64,000 nt of DNA from contig VZTI01003365.1 in assembly GCA_013397865.1 (NCBI GenBank), forward strand, positions 1,845,046 to 1,909,045, written 5' to 3'. Below, one piece after another: positions 1 through 13,400 of the stretch. The stretch's first letter is position 1, and each line of letters starts with the position of its first letter. The stretch comes from Struthidea cinerea (taxonomy: Eukaryota > Chordata > Aves > Passeriformes > Corcoracidae). A program made the translations under genes and the position numbers. The notes beneath the pieces are model-generated. The model saw only the letters and a program-made list of their open reading frames with translations, searched no databases and was not told the origin of the DNA.

Positions 1-1572
1 TATTTGTTTGTTTGTTTGTTACTTGCAAAACTAGTCAATCACATCTGGAAGTGACTGACACTCTGTAGTGTTAGACGGTCTCTCTCTCACACACAAACAC
101 ACGTGCACACATAGAATTTTCTATTAAACATAAGGGGACCACTGTAACACGCACTAAGATGATACTTCCCAGCACATACCTTGCTACAAAGCTACAATAT
201 AAAGATATCCTCCTAAAAGCTGAAAAACAACTTCTTTTTTTGTTTTTCAAAAGTTGTGTAAATAAAGAAAACTGGCTGACTGTATGTCTTTTTTGCATAT
301 GATGAGTTGGACCTTTTGCATATGTGTTAATTCTCAACCACAGAGGTAAACAACAGAGAAAAGTAAAAGCACTTTTGGGAAAAATCACATATGTAGCTAA
401 CTAACACAGAACACTATAAGCATACCTAATGTTTCTAATGCAGACGTTTCTTCTCCAAGTTATATATCTCCAGGGATAATTGTAAAAAGGCAATAAATTA
501 AAAAAATCTAATGCAAACCAGTAATTATAACATATAGAATGATCTTAATCTTTAAAAATAATAGCAAGCTGCATTTCAGAGGAATATACGCAACAATTAC
601 AAAGATACTTTTTATTATAACTTCTGCAAAAGGCAAGGGAACGCAACGCACACACCATGGGAAGGCAAAGGGCTCGTTCTATCCAAGAGAAACCAGCTTG
701 CGCTACGCGAAGGGAACCCGCCAGGGAGGGAGTGCACAGAGAGAGAGGAATTAGTTTCTGTACTATAACTATGGAATTATAGGCATATATTATGGAACTT
801 TATGCCAGGTTAGAAGACTTGCAACTACTGGGAAGGCTAGGCTTTGAAACACTGACCAAGCAATAGGATAGAGCACAGGTTACTACAGGTAGGAGGATTG
901 GGATGCAGGGTTAGCATTGAACAGTGCCAGAAGATGGCGATATTGCTTACTGTCTAAGAAAGCACTGAAAAAAATTTAAGTTCACTCAAATTAATACACT
1001 TTTAAACAATTTCATGCACTAAGGACTCACTAGATAATTTTACGGTGATGTGGTATGACTTTTAAGAAAAAACTCCAGGTTTACAAGAGCATAAATAGAG
1101 GTATAAAATTACATTATTTTGCAAGTTGGGTAACATACGGATACAAATAACTCATTAGAGCTGCATAGAGAAAATAATATTCATTAAGTGGTTAAAACAT
1201 GAAAAGTGTAATAAGTTATTATTTTTTCTTTGCTTTAAAAAATAAAAAAGGCTCCATGAATTTCAATTCCACCCACTTTGATATTCTGTACATTCTTCCT
1301 TCTCCAACTTAAAAACCGTTGGAAATAAATAAGTATGAGAAAATGTATAGTTATCTAGCTAACAGATCTTAAATATAAAGAGATCCTCTCTTTAAAGACA
1401 TCCTAAGAATCACAGTGAAACCAAAGGAAAGCACAAAGAACTAATCCAAAAACCAATGTGACCAACCAGTCCTAAAACTCTTTTCTCTAAATATTTGTAA
1501 AAAACACCTTTTTTTATTGCTTGACAGGGAGGGGAGAAAAAAAAGATCAATCAGCACAGATAATTTTCTTAC
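1..1572 (-). other. PTPRK: Intron sequence after the transmembrane exon (partial)
   Basis: This is AT-rich intron. It begins with a short TTTG run at 3-20. The open frames at 71-388 and 539-754 show no protein features. I see no exon, RNA gene or recognisable repeat. The cytoplasmic exons must lie to the left of the window. Confidence 0.8.
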
Positions 1573-1711
1573 CTTTTTTTGACGATCAATATGACAACAA
1601 GCAGAAGTAGGATGAATACCAGAATTCCAGCACTTATTCCTGCTATTTTCACCACTCGATCTGTTTGTTTAGCTGGATCCGGAATCACCTCGGGTTCCTC
1701 TGTTGCTGCTG
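1573..1711 (-). CDS. PTPRK: PTPRK coding exon, stalk and transmembrane segment (139 nt, phase 1 to 2)
   Basis: The acceptor is GTTCATTTAG before CAGCAGC and the donor is AAAAAAAG followed by GTAAG. In phase 1 it reads AAATEEPEVIPDPAKQTDR and then VVKIAGISAGILVF, followed by the rest of the membrane helix and a KK stop-transfer pair; the last codon is split in phase 2. The hydrophobic run is 22 residues at 1581-1646, the single transmembrane helix of the receptor. Everything upstream in the window is extracellular and everything downstream (off the left edge) is cytoplasmic. In the family, sheddase cleavage in the stalk is followed by gamma-secretase cleavage in this helix; the sequence alone does not show that. 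It probably corresponds to exon 14. Confidence 0.95.
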
Positions 1712-1901
1712 CTAAATGAACCAAAAAAAGAAGTTACTTAAATATGTAAGCACGAGAGACAAGGAAATAATTTTTGGTGACAATTTTCAAATATGTGTGT
1801 GTCTTAATACAGTTTGACTACAAACAGTAGTCAAAATATAGATACAGGCATCATGTGTTTAAACATCTACATATATGTACAGAGACACACTATAAACTTA
1901 A

Positions 1902-2346
1902 CAGAACCATAGAATAAGCATAGTTGAAATGGACCTACAAGGATCATCGAGTCCAACTCCTGGTCCTGCACAGCACCATCTCCAAAAGTCACACCATGTG
2001 CCTGAGAGTGTTGTCCAAACACTTGAACTCTGTCAGGCTTGGTGTTGTGACCACTTCCCTGGGGAACCTGTTCCAGTGCCCAGCCACTGTCTGGGTGAAG
2101 AATCATTTACTAATATGCAACTTAAACCTCCCCTGACACAACTTCAGGCCATTCCCTTGAGTCCTGTCACTGGACACCACAGAGATCAGTGTCTGCCCCT
2201 CCTCTTCCCCTCATGAGGAAGTTGTGTCTGCAATTAGGTCTCCCCTCAGTCTCCTCCAGGCTGAACAGAGCAAGTGTCCTCAGTCACTCCTCACGTGGCT
2301 TCCTCTCAAGGCCCTTCACCATCTTTGCTGCCCTCCTTGCAAAAGC
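1902..2346 (-). mobile_element. CR1 LINE fragment, 3' end
   Basis: Read on the minus strand this is the 3' end of a CR1 element, closing with TTGTAGGTCCATTTCAACTA and the TTCTATGGTTCT tail repeat typical of CR1 3' ends. Internal landmarks include GGAACAGGTTCCCCAGGGAA and GGAGACTGAGGGGAGACC. It is 5' truncated, as most CR1 copies are, and has no open frame. It lies 190 nt upstream of the transmembrane exon in transcript direction. Confidence 0.88.
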
Positions 2347-5300
2347 AAGTATATGTGTATATATACAGGTGAACAAATATATACATGTACATAACACCTA
2401 CACACATGCAGAAGTGTTTATGCACCTGGATTTCCAAATAAGTTACAGCATTAAAAAGCAGAAGACAAAGCAGAGACAATCTATCAACTTACCACTATTA
2501 CCTTATTTAATTTTATTTTTTCAGATATTAAATATGGAATATTTAACACTGAATAGTAAGAAAACATTAACACACAAATAGTAAAACACTTTTTTCCAAG
2601 GCACAATCTGAACCCTAAACTGCTATACTTCTCCATCCAGTTTCAGTCCACCTTTGTACATTAATTCACCTTACAGCATCTGGTCTGAGATCTGCATTCT
2701 ATTGGGAATTTTGATTCTCTAAATAAGGTTATCCACAAAGTCAAGCCTAAAGTCAGAAGGAGTTTTATTTCTGTTTATAGGCCCTGGAAAAAAAACCACA
2801 AACCAGTGTTCTACAGAGAGATTAAACCACTCCGTAACACAGCTGAGTTGGCTGAGGCAGGTTACAGGAGAGAGAAAAATAGGATATACATGAAAGTGCA
2901 GAGCCGTTCAGTCTGCACCTCTTTGCATAACAGGTTGGTGTGCAAAGGATCAGGGACATGAGCTTTTCCAGCCTGGTAAAAATATGAAAAATATAAATAG
3001 GTTTCAGCCAGGGGTAAAATCCCATGAGATGTTTACTTATAGAACAGAAAATGATTTCCAGTTCTCTAGTTCCTGCTTTCTAAGGCTGTGGCCTTTCCTC
3101 CACTCACTGGCATGAAGGGGTACATGTGCTTGCTCTCCCTCTGGCCCTCCTCTCACTCTCCACCCAGCGTGCAGCAGATGCCACTTAACCTCTCCCCTCA
3201 CGGCAGCTTCATGTGGAATAGTTACAAGCTGTGGGTATCATCATGCCTATGGCATTACACAGAAAGTTGTCCTTTAGTCTGAAACTAGGATGCTTCTCAA
3301 CAGATCACCAAAAGCAGCAGAATGAAAACCAAGGTGAAGTCATAAGAGAGAAAGGCTACTGCTCCCCTGAAAATCTACTCCTTTCAGAAAGCCAATGCAG
3401 TCATTATCAGGGTTAATTGTATCTAATACTTTCTGGGTTTAACCATATTACACAGATCATTTCTATTCAGATTCCATGTGTGGGAACCCATAGTACCTTT
3501 TGAGGGAAGGATAATGCTGTTGTTTAAAATCACTCTTTATTACTTGTTTCTGTAACCTTCATCTCAGAAGTATTTGTACAACTTACCCTCAGAAAAACCT
3601 TCTGAGTTAGGAACGTTCTCTCTTCCAGACACCCACACAAGAGCTAGACAGACAGTGAGAGATCTGGCAGTGCTTTAATTGTAAAACTTAATCATCATCA
3701 TAAGAATTCATCATTATAATTATCTCTCTCACCTACAGCTTGAACTCTATTTGCTCAGAAATACTAAATGCTTCCTTCTCTATGTAAATACATGCCTGCA
3801 TGCACACTTGCATACATAACCTGTGAGGACTGAATACTGTATCTTTTGTTGGTATTATGTGTGTTGTTGAGGTGTCAAGGGGTAAAAGTGGGGATCGTGT
3901 GTGCAGGTACAACACACATGAGCCAGAATTAATGTCAGATACACACATGATGCTGTCTAACAGAGGAAATGAGGGGCATGACTTTTGAGGCAGAACTGGA
4001 AGATGAAGGTATTTGACATTCTCAATGCTTAAAATGAATCAACTTCCACTCCAGTATTAGCTGGGCTGAATGTGACAAATGTGAATGAACATTTGATAAG
4101 CAGTAGAGCCAAAAGGCCAACCAGTAGAGTCAAAAGACAAATCTGAGCTTAATATTAATGGCTTTATATGCCAATGGGGGGAAAAAAAAATCATGTTTGC
4201 TCTATGGAGTACTGAGAAACAGCAAGGACACGGGAAGGGTAAAGAGGGAGCGTGCAGGACTGGGACAGTTGCTGTGTCTGGAATTGTACAATGTGAGTGC
4301 AGCTGGGCAGCTCTGACCTAGCAAAAAGAAAAAATACTCAATCTCCAAAATAACTAAGGCTAGAGCAAGAGATTTAGCTGTTTGGATGGAGATTTAAGGT
4401 CAGGTCTCTGAGAAATTTCAAAATATGAATCACAGGGATTGGATGTGACCTGGAGATGCACTTCAAAACTTGAAGGCTCAAAAATACAGGCAACAGTACA
4501 GGCTTTGAGCTTTGATGGGGACAGTGGTATTTTCAAAGGAGTATTAGTGATGAGAGAGTAAAGGGGAAAGAGTGACAGAACTGTTTTACATTTCCCTGGA
4601 GCAAGATAGGACCCTTATAACTTGATAGAGCAAGCTGAAATATACATGTTTCCTGGAGTAATGTTTAAAATTATTGCATGGCCACACACACAGTTGTTTC
4701 ATTCATAAAGGTTGCTTTAGAGAAACAACTATCTGCATCTCAGAAAATCTGATGGAAAGGTTACTAAGGGTGTTTACTTATTTGGCTAACTTAGGCACAG
4801 GTGTTTTATTATATACTCTCCAGGAAATGATTGGTTTGGATCATCAGTAACTTCACAATGAAGCTCTCTGCCAAGATTTTTGAACAGCAGTGGAAAGCCA
4901 GGAGGATATCAACTGCTTTACCATTTGTTCTTGTTTCCTTACATTAAGGTTTTTGCAGTAAGGGACAGTAACTCATTCCATGAACTTTAAGGCTACTTAC
5001 GAGAAGCTGGTGTTCAATAGAAAGGTACCACAGAGTCCTAAATTAGTTGAGAAAAATGTAATTGAATAGTCATACATTAACCAAGTGTTTAATCAGTGTA
5101 TGAGCCTCCTAAACCCAAAATGCTAAAATCTACTGGCAAAATGATACCTGTCTCACCAATATCAGCAGAAAAATTTCTTTGGAACTTAAATGAAGCCAGG
5201 ATTATTATATGTATATTTCCAGCAACAGATAATATATGCATTCTCCAGACTGCTACATTTGGGGACTATATGAAAGCAAGGATAGACAGAAATCACACTG

Positions 5301-5689
5301 TAATCTATGTGTTTTGCATGCAATTATTATTTTGAGGAATCAATTGAATGTAGCATAGAATAATTTAATGAAACTTATGAATTTGAAAGCATTTCATATT
5401 ACTTGTGTTTTAACTTTGATAGCTCAAAGTGTATTGTAATAACTATGTGCGAGTTTACCCATACATAACCAAAGAGAAAAACAGAGAAGCCTTGTGTTCA
5501 TATGTTGAACCTACACATATAAGTCAGTGTCTCCTGGCTGCTGATTGGACAAGGAATACAGCAGCAAGTAAACTGCTGCTTACACTGAGAACTTGCTTTC
5601 TCTACCCTCTACAAGACAATCAGGATTTAGTTCCCTGAAGTAGCTCCTCTGTAGGCTGAACTGCTGGTTTTGTCAAGCAAGGTAACCCA

Positions 5690-5890
5690 AGTAACCAAGG
5701 CTTCACCAAGGACAATCTTGCCTAACCAACTGAGCAGTCTTCTATGATGGAGTGACTACGCCAGTGGACAAAGGAAGAGTTACAGATATCATCTCTCTGG
5801 ACTTCTGTAAGCCTTTGACACGGTCCATGACAAGATCCTAACAGGACATCTCTAAATTGGAGAGACAATTATTTTGATGATTGGAGTTAA
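5690..5890 (+). mobile_element. CR1 LINE fragment, reverse-transcriptase region
   Basis: The stretch reads like the CR1 RT block around CTGGACTTCTGTAAGCCTTT, which encodes a damaged LDFxKAFDT motif, and continues into CTCTAAATTGGAGAGA. A one-base loss at the Lys-Ala codons breaks the frame. It is an internal fragment with neither the 5' end nor the 3' tail. Confidence 0.75.
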
Positions 5891-8800
5891 CTACTGTATG
5901 TTTCTAAAAAGGGCAAAAATGCTCTAAAATTATTTAAGTTATAAAAACACCTGCTTTACTAATTTTTAATATTCATTTTTAGTACTGTAGTCCTGCAATC
6001 CTCTCTTATATCTTGAACATCAGACTCTATTCAAAGGTAATTCATTGATCTGAGAAAGAATCTTGTGTGGTAACAGAATCATGATCATATAAAAATGGAC
6101 CCTCTATTGACTACTAATTCCTTTGGCCAGTCTTACTCTAACAGACCATGAATTAAGAGTTAGTTTTTACTATGTCTTTGCCTTGCATATCACAATGTTT
6201 TTTGCATTTTGATCCTAAAAAGGACTAACCCTACAGTTTTCAACACATGCAAACTCATCTTCCATAAAATTTGCAAGAAAAGTCTCTGATCTGAAACAGA
6301 GAATTAATTGCATTTTCCCCCTGTACAAAAATAGCTGCCTGCACTGAAGATTTATGAGCTGGATTGGGAGGAGAACACCGGATTTTAGCAACTTATCTAC
6401 TTGCCTTTCTCCTGAACTAATGAACAGTAACAACAATCATATTCCACAGTCCCACTCAAAAAGTTCATAAAATAATTCGATCCAGTGATTCTGACTGTGC
6501 ACATAGCCAGTAATAGTCAGCACATAAGAAGTTGTTCTCCTTGCTTTCATAGATACTAAAGGAGAATATTCAATCAGTCAACTTCCATGATAAATAGCAT
6601 GAAGTTCAACTGTGAACAGCACTGAACTAGACTAGCATTGCTGACTGTCTCAGAGACAATAAGATTCTAAACAGTTGGTAAGGTAGGGTCCATCTTTTCA
6701 CAATTTCCTGATGTACCTAATTACTCTAAATTTTTTAACCACATTTTTAATCAAATGCACCACAATATCCAATACTCCCTTCTAAAATTGAGCACATGTA
6801 TAATATTTACAGTTAATTTTTGAAGTATACTGTGGCATAAGGAATCCAGTCATGGCACATATTTCTTTCCTGTCTTCTCCTTCCTTCTGTGGTTCAAAAT
6901 TTACACACAGCCTTGCAAAATTGTCAGAGAATTTATGACACTCAGCACAAAATCTATTCACCTATACCTTCCCAAGAAGATGGTGTAGGAATCAAGATAA
7001 TGATATTCTACTCGCTCATCCAAATACAATTATTCAAGCAGAAAATTCTGGTAGGATTTTGCAGGGCTGTTTTCATGGTATCACTAAGAGAACAGCCAGC
7101 CTTCTAAAAGACAGCTTTTAAATCAGAGGTTTTGACAACATTTTTATACGTAACCTTCTCACCATATGATTTGACTCTCTTAACATTCACAGCATTTTAT
7201 GCTGGGTTTCCTTTGTGCGAGCAAGGAAAGAAACTTAGTTTTATGTATGATTAAAGCTGCTATTTTATTACACTGCATTTTCTTTGAACGTAATTTCTGT
7301 TTATGGCAGATCTTTGAATTCTCACAAACTAGTGTAATTGCTGCATAACTTGATATTCACAACAGCTCTGCTCAAGATAATCTGTTCTGCACTTTTGTTA
7401 TGTGGCATTCGAAAATTTTTAATTAAATCTAGGAATGACATCTGAATGAGTTCAACAAGGTAACATCATGATAACATCAAATGAAACTGAAGGTAGCTCT
7501 GGAGATGTCAGTCTACCACCTGAGAAAAGGACTTGTTGAGATACTAAGTGACAAATATTTTCTTTTCGACTGGCCTGCCCTGTGTTTTAATCATCTGCCC
7601 AGAAAGACTGTTCTGCCTGCGTCAGTCTTGTTTTGTTACTGCTTTGCTACAGTGATAATCATTGTGAAATGAGGGAAATTTTTATAAGTCTGAAATTTAA
7701 TTAATAAATTCAAGTTCAGTGAGAGAAGAACCATCAACACCTTTTAGCTTTATTAAGTTTTAAAAAAGTCTGAGCTGATTCTACTTGCTGAAAACATTTT
7801 AAAGTATATTTGCAGGGATCAGGAGACAGGATGTGCAACTTGTTCTAGGAAACTATGCACATGATGCATGAGGTCTTAAAGATATCCTCACATGGGTCAC
7901 TTTGGTACAGCACTACTGATTTTTCTTTCTCAAGTTGAAAGCTGAAGATGTATTTAGTGGGAAAGGAATCTCCACAACTATCCCTTCCCTACAGCTCCTA
8001 AAGAATTCCTCTCTTGGAGTACAGCTTCTGGGAGATGAAGGCATGCCAGAAATTCACTGGGGTTTGGATCCATCTAAGCCATTGCTTCCAGGATTCTAAA
8101 TGACAGATTTTTAGCGTAGCATTATTAGAAAGAAAAACTGTACGTGATTGTGAACAGGAAGTGTAATTCCCTGAGCTGTGCTCTGAAGTGTCAGGTTCAT
8201 CCCCGTAACATGGTAACCAGGTTCATGACTGTGCCAAGGAAGAGCATTTAACAGGCTCTGCCAGTGGAAAGGGGGATCCCAGGCACCACCAGCCTCTTCT
8301 CTGAACTTGTCCTGAAAGGGGAGGGTAGTGAGGGGATGCTTAGGTTAAATCTGCTCTCTCACATTTGTGTTGCAACATACTGCGCCAAATTTATCCTCAT
8401 GAGTGTCCCTCACTGGGGAAAGGGGGACGTGTCACCACCTCCAGATGCTGAGTCTAACAGCAGGAGCCCTCAAGGCCCAAAATCTTTGTGATATTATAAG
8501 TAAAGCCATATGAATATGGACAAAATTAAATATGACTATGTTCTCTACATAAGAGGTCATTGCTGCAGAAATGGATACAGACACTATTTATGGGTCCCTT
8601 CGGATAGTTAACATGCAAAACTGAAATAAACACAGCTTCAGGCTCACCTCTATTTAGTCAGGTGTGTGATGGCGTAAGGAGCTGTACAAGTTAAGCACAG
8701 GGAGTTAAGCACAGTTGGCTGTGCATACAAATATGGTACCAAGTAAACAGGTGACCACCTGCTTACACATCTTGCTTTCAGATAATGCAGAAAAATAGCC

Positions 8801-10430
8801 TGGGCTTATGCCACTGGATGTTTTTTAAATTATGAACACATAGCTTATAAATATTTATATACATTTTAATTAATTTAACAATCTTTCCCAGCATATCTTA
8901 TATTACCCCACATTAATGATAACACTACCTGGAATTCCGGTATAATACATGCATTTATGTATAAAAGACCAGTTCCTGACTAGTGCTGTTAAGCCCTCTC
9001 AAATGTTGATAAATGCTGCTTTGATAAGTAATATACAATAAAGAAAATATCAAACACATCTCTACAACCCTCCAGGACTTTCAGATCACTTCATTGATGG
9101 TACTGCTTTGGTAGGAAACTCTAAGGAAACAGAATGATGTGAACCAAGTCTCTGCTGCTATAGGGGCTTGAAAATGAAAATTAATGAGGGCTCTGAGATC
9201 AGCAATGTCCATGAATGTGTGACCAATTAGAAAAGAGTTTACCTCAATAGATTCAGAAGTATCAAGTGAACAAAGTGCTGAATCTGTTTGCCTCACTAGC
9301 TGAGAAACCTTGGACATGAGCAGATGAAGAGAGCCAGAGCAGGAACAATGCTGAGGAGACAATGTTCCTGCAACACTCTGCCCTGCTGTCCATGGGTCAC
9401 ATTGAAAGAGAAAATTAGTGTCATCAATGCGTTTCTACAACATTTGCCACGAAGATATACTTCTGGAGCCATGCACTTTGCAGGCACTTTACTATCTTTA
9501 AAACTATGGCAAGGATAGGATTTGGTTATAGGGAATTAGGATGTTCAGTGAATGTTATAATCCGCAGGTTTTACAGCTTTTGAATTGCAAGATGCTATCC
9601 TCATGCAAGAAAACAGCTGTTCATGCAGAGATAACCAAGTTAGCTTTAAGGGAGCTGGCTCAGTGATGCAACTGTGCCCCCAGGACACAAAAATCTCTGG
9701 GCAAATACAGATGGCAACTGTGACAAGCCATTTTACACAGGGGTGTAAATTGGAGTTACGCTGTCAGTTTCTAGTTCAGTTGTCTTAAATGGGACAGGAC
9801 ACAAGATAAAAATGTGGGCTAAGGCTTCTGAAATGGCACCTCTCAAAACAAAGAGCAAATGCCAAGGTCAGAGGAACATGCCCTGTCTCCATCTTGCAGC
9901 AGCACTGCCCAAGAGAGGGGACACTCCTCCTGGTCACAGCCCACGATGAAGTCCAGGTGGCTAAGGTGCCTTTGGAACCTTCAGCTCCAAAATACTGCTA
10001 ATAAATTATGTTGTTGAGTTTCACATGTGGGTAAATTCGACTCTATTGGTTAGTCTGTTCGACACCAGAAAATCCATGACACAAACTTTTTTTCTCCTGT
10101 CCCATTCTGGACTGCCTTACCTTCAAAACAAATGACAATAAATATTTGAAAGGAATCAGGATACCATATTTCAGGGGTCTGCTACTGTGTTTTTTTCAAT
10201 CTTTGAAGTTCCCTTTCAGGTCATAATTTCAAAATTGTCAGTAACAATGCACAGGCTGGAGATTTACCTGAAAAAATCTGTGTGAGAACTCAGAACTTAG
10301 AAATCTATACGATGTTCTAAAATATAGGTTGTGGACAATATTAAGGACTGGTTATAAAATAACAGATCTCATCCTGTAACAGCTGTGTTTTTGAAATATT
10401 GGAAAAATTCAGGGAAACACCTAATGTGAC

Positions 10431-10493
10431 TTTTTTTTTTTTTTTTTTTTAAATTTGGTTTATTTTCTTTACTTAACAAAAAAAAAAAAAAAA
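10431..10493. repeat. T20 / A16 inverted homopolymer pair
   Basis: Twenty T (10431-10450) are followed, after 27 bases, by sixteen A (10478-10493), giving a potential long AT hairpin. It could be two opposed retroposon tails or slippage. No retroposon body is recognised next to it. Confidence 0.85.
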
Positions 10494-13400
10494 TCAAAAT
10501 AAGGCTTTCTTGAGCCACTTGATGTATTTCTTTCAGTAGCCAATATGGAAGTAGAGATCTAAAAATTCAAACCAAATTTTTTCATGGCACGTGTACTAAC
10601 AGATCTTGAAAAGGGTACCTAAAAAATGGATGTAGAAATACATAATATTCATGCTGTAAAGTTTCAGGCTGAGACAATGAAATATAAACCACTACTTCTC
10701 TCTGAATTTCTGGAAAGGGGTATTGACTAAGAATGATCCTCTGATCTACCTGATCAACAAGCCACTTAAAAGTTACTTGTTGGATGGACTGTTACCATTT
10801 CTTAAGGTCACTGTGATCTCTTCCCTTATAAACGCAATGGACCTGTTGTTAGACCTGTTGCAGCATTTTTTCCTGGGAACATATCAAAGCAGTCAGCCTC
10901 TTGCTAATGAGATCATTTGTTAAGTTAGTATTTGGCCACATTACAAACCCATCAACTTTCAAGTTTTACTCTAAACAAACTGCCTTCAAAAACATGTGTT
11001 TTTAAAGATAAAATCTCTCTTGATGTTATAAAATTTCAACTGTGCAAGACACCGCACTGAGAAGTTACCTGGTGTTGACAATGAGTTCTATGTGGCTTGT
11101 TAGTTCAGAATTAATTCTTAAAAGAAAATTACTAAAAAAGCAATGTTTGATAACAAATATACAGCATGCCTCATCTTTATGTGCCTTTCCACCAGATAGC
11201 ACTTAAGAAGTTTAGCAGAGACAGTACATTATAATGATCATTATCACTTATCTAGGCACATGACATGGTTTATGGGGAAAAATATTACTCTCAAAAGTCT
11301 GAAGTTCCATTTTGCTGTATTTATTGAAAATAATATTCTGTGAATAACTTCTGCTAATTTAAGCAACCATAAAATCGCAAGTGAGAATTTACTGGTAGTG
11401 TAGGAGTTGCAGAGTTATTGCAGACCTGTGTAATTACACTGAAGGAAGTAAGGACAGCTTGACTCTCCTCCACCAGAAAAGTGCAAACTCTCATTGTGAA
11501 CGATAGCTCAAAATACAGAAATTCCCAAGATGAAAAATGTTCTTATATCAAATGCAGTGCTAATAACATTGCAGATGGAATCAAAAGACAGAGGCAATGA
11601 GGAAGAACAGAAATCATCTTTACTTTGTCCTTTCCAAAAAACCAAAGCCACACAAATTAAAGTTTATATAGTGCTAAATTTAGTAGCCTTTGATAGCAGT
11701 TATCAGTTTTTATATGCCGTTCAGAATGGCGGAAGGTGAGAAAATACATAGGACCCTCCAAGAAAACAAGTGGTTAATTCTGCCTTTGGAGGTAGGTTCT
11801 AGCTTTTCCAAACATGCATAGATTAAATTTTATACATAGCATATATATAGTTTATATAGAATCTTTAATAACCCGTCTGTTATCAGTATCCCAGATTATT
11901 ACCGTCATGACTGACAGCCTTCGGTATCTTGTTTCTTGTAAAATTTGGTACTTTTTCAAATAGAGTGGAAGAGTAAATGGATATACTCTGAAAGAAGCAA
12001 AGATGCTTTCTTTCACAAGAGTTATATTCTTCCATTTAGAGGATTTTTTTGCAACTTCTTCAGTTCTATAATACCTTAATGACATGGTGTAGTGTTTGTA
12101 AGAATCCACTGGGCTGGCTGGGAAACGACTGCACTGGAGTGCAACAGCCATGGCAGAGAACCCTTTTTTCCCATGTAAAGCCTTCCTATCAGAAGAGCAT
12201 CCTCTCCTGGGAAGTTACATGGGTCAAAACTCTTGAGGTTCTCCTGAACTTTCTAGCACTACTAGGTGTCTTAAGCAGCTGGATGTCTGGGAGCATGAGG
12301 GAAAGGCAAATATCCTCTTCCAAACCAGTGGGGGGTATCACCCAGCTGCACAGCACAGCAGGCTGCAAGTACTATCTCAGCCATTACCCTAATTATGCGG
12401 TTGCTCCCAAATCTGCTTATCCAAATACATCTGAAAGGCCTTATGTCAGCACTTTAAGCTTGGCCACCTGATTTTGGACTGAAACATCAAAGCTGTGGTG
12501 CTTATCCGTGTGAGTCTACCAGCTGTGATGTGAGGGCAGCAGCCTTTAGCTGGCTGAAAGCTTTGTCATATTCTGCTACACCGCCATTTCCAACCCAAAC
12601 ATGTTACCTAAGCCTCAAACCCTGTGTAAGCAGTCATGAGCCTGTCTGCAGGCTTGTTTACCACATCTTGACATCTAGAAACACAGGCATAATGACACTG
12701 CAACAACATGCAGCTAATGCAGTGACAGCTGTATGAAAAGCACATCAATAATCACAGCCCTGGGTTGATTGGCATTGATTATTGAGTTCAGATCAGGACC
12801 TGTAATGATATTAAAAGCTTTTCATACTGTGTCATTGCCTCTCTTTCTACATATTCCTACATTATTAATATGTCAAAGAAACTTTCAAGCACGAAGAAGA
12901 GATGGCAGTCCTGTAGACTACAGGACAACACAGGTCTGCAAGAAAAAAGGTTGTTAAAGAGTATTGACACTTTCTGAACCTTTGACTCTACTTTCTCACA
13001 TTTTTTTATTTTAATACTGAAGTTGTGTTATCTTCAAATCTTAAACTCTAATAATCTCCCTCATCTGAAAAAGAGATTTTTTTGTTATTTCGATTACTTG
13101 AGGAAATATTCACACAAGACTATGAGGGGAAACCAGGTGTAATAGAGAACTTCCATGATGCAAGTTAGATGAACTTTTTGTATCTGTTATTATACTGGTT
13201 CATAAAAGGTAAAGATGAACCAGCTTTTAATTTCACAAAGCACAGACTCTGGCAGAAGACAGTGAGGCTGTAGGAAAGGTAGTAATGACTGTACAGTATG
13301 CAGAACTAAAAGGTATCAGTTTGAAAATTACTTTGGTGCCTCCTCAGCATGCATTTTACACAGGTAGTAGAGCGTTTGGCTGTTTTTATCCAGAAGATGA

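Noticed and set aside
2189..2581. 130-codon plus-strand frame
   Set aside because: Its first half is the reverse strand of CR1, the rest AT-rich intron.
12049..12471. 140-codon plus-strand frame
   Set aside because: Composition is random, there is no motif, and no splice context or neighbour supports it. It lies inside the PTPRK intron.
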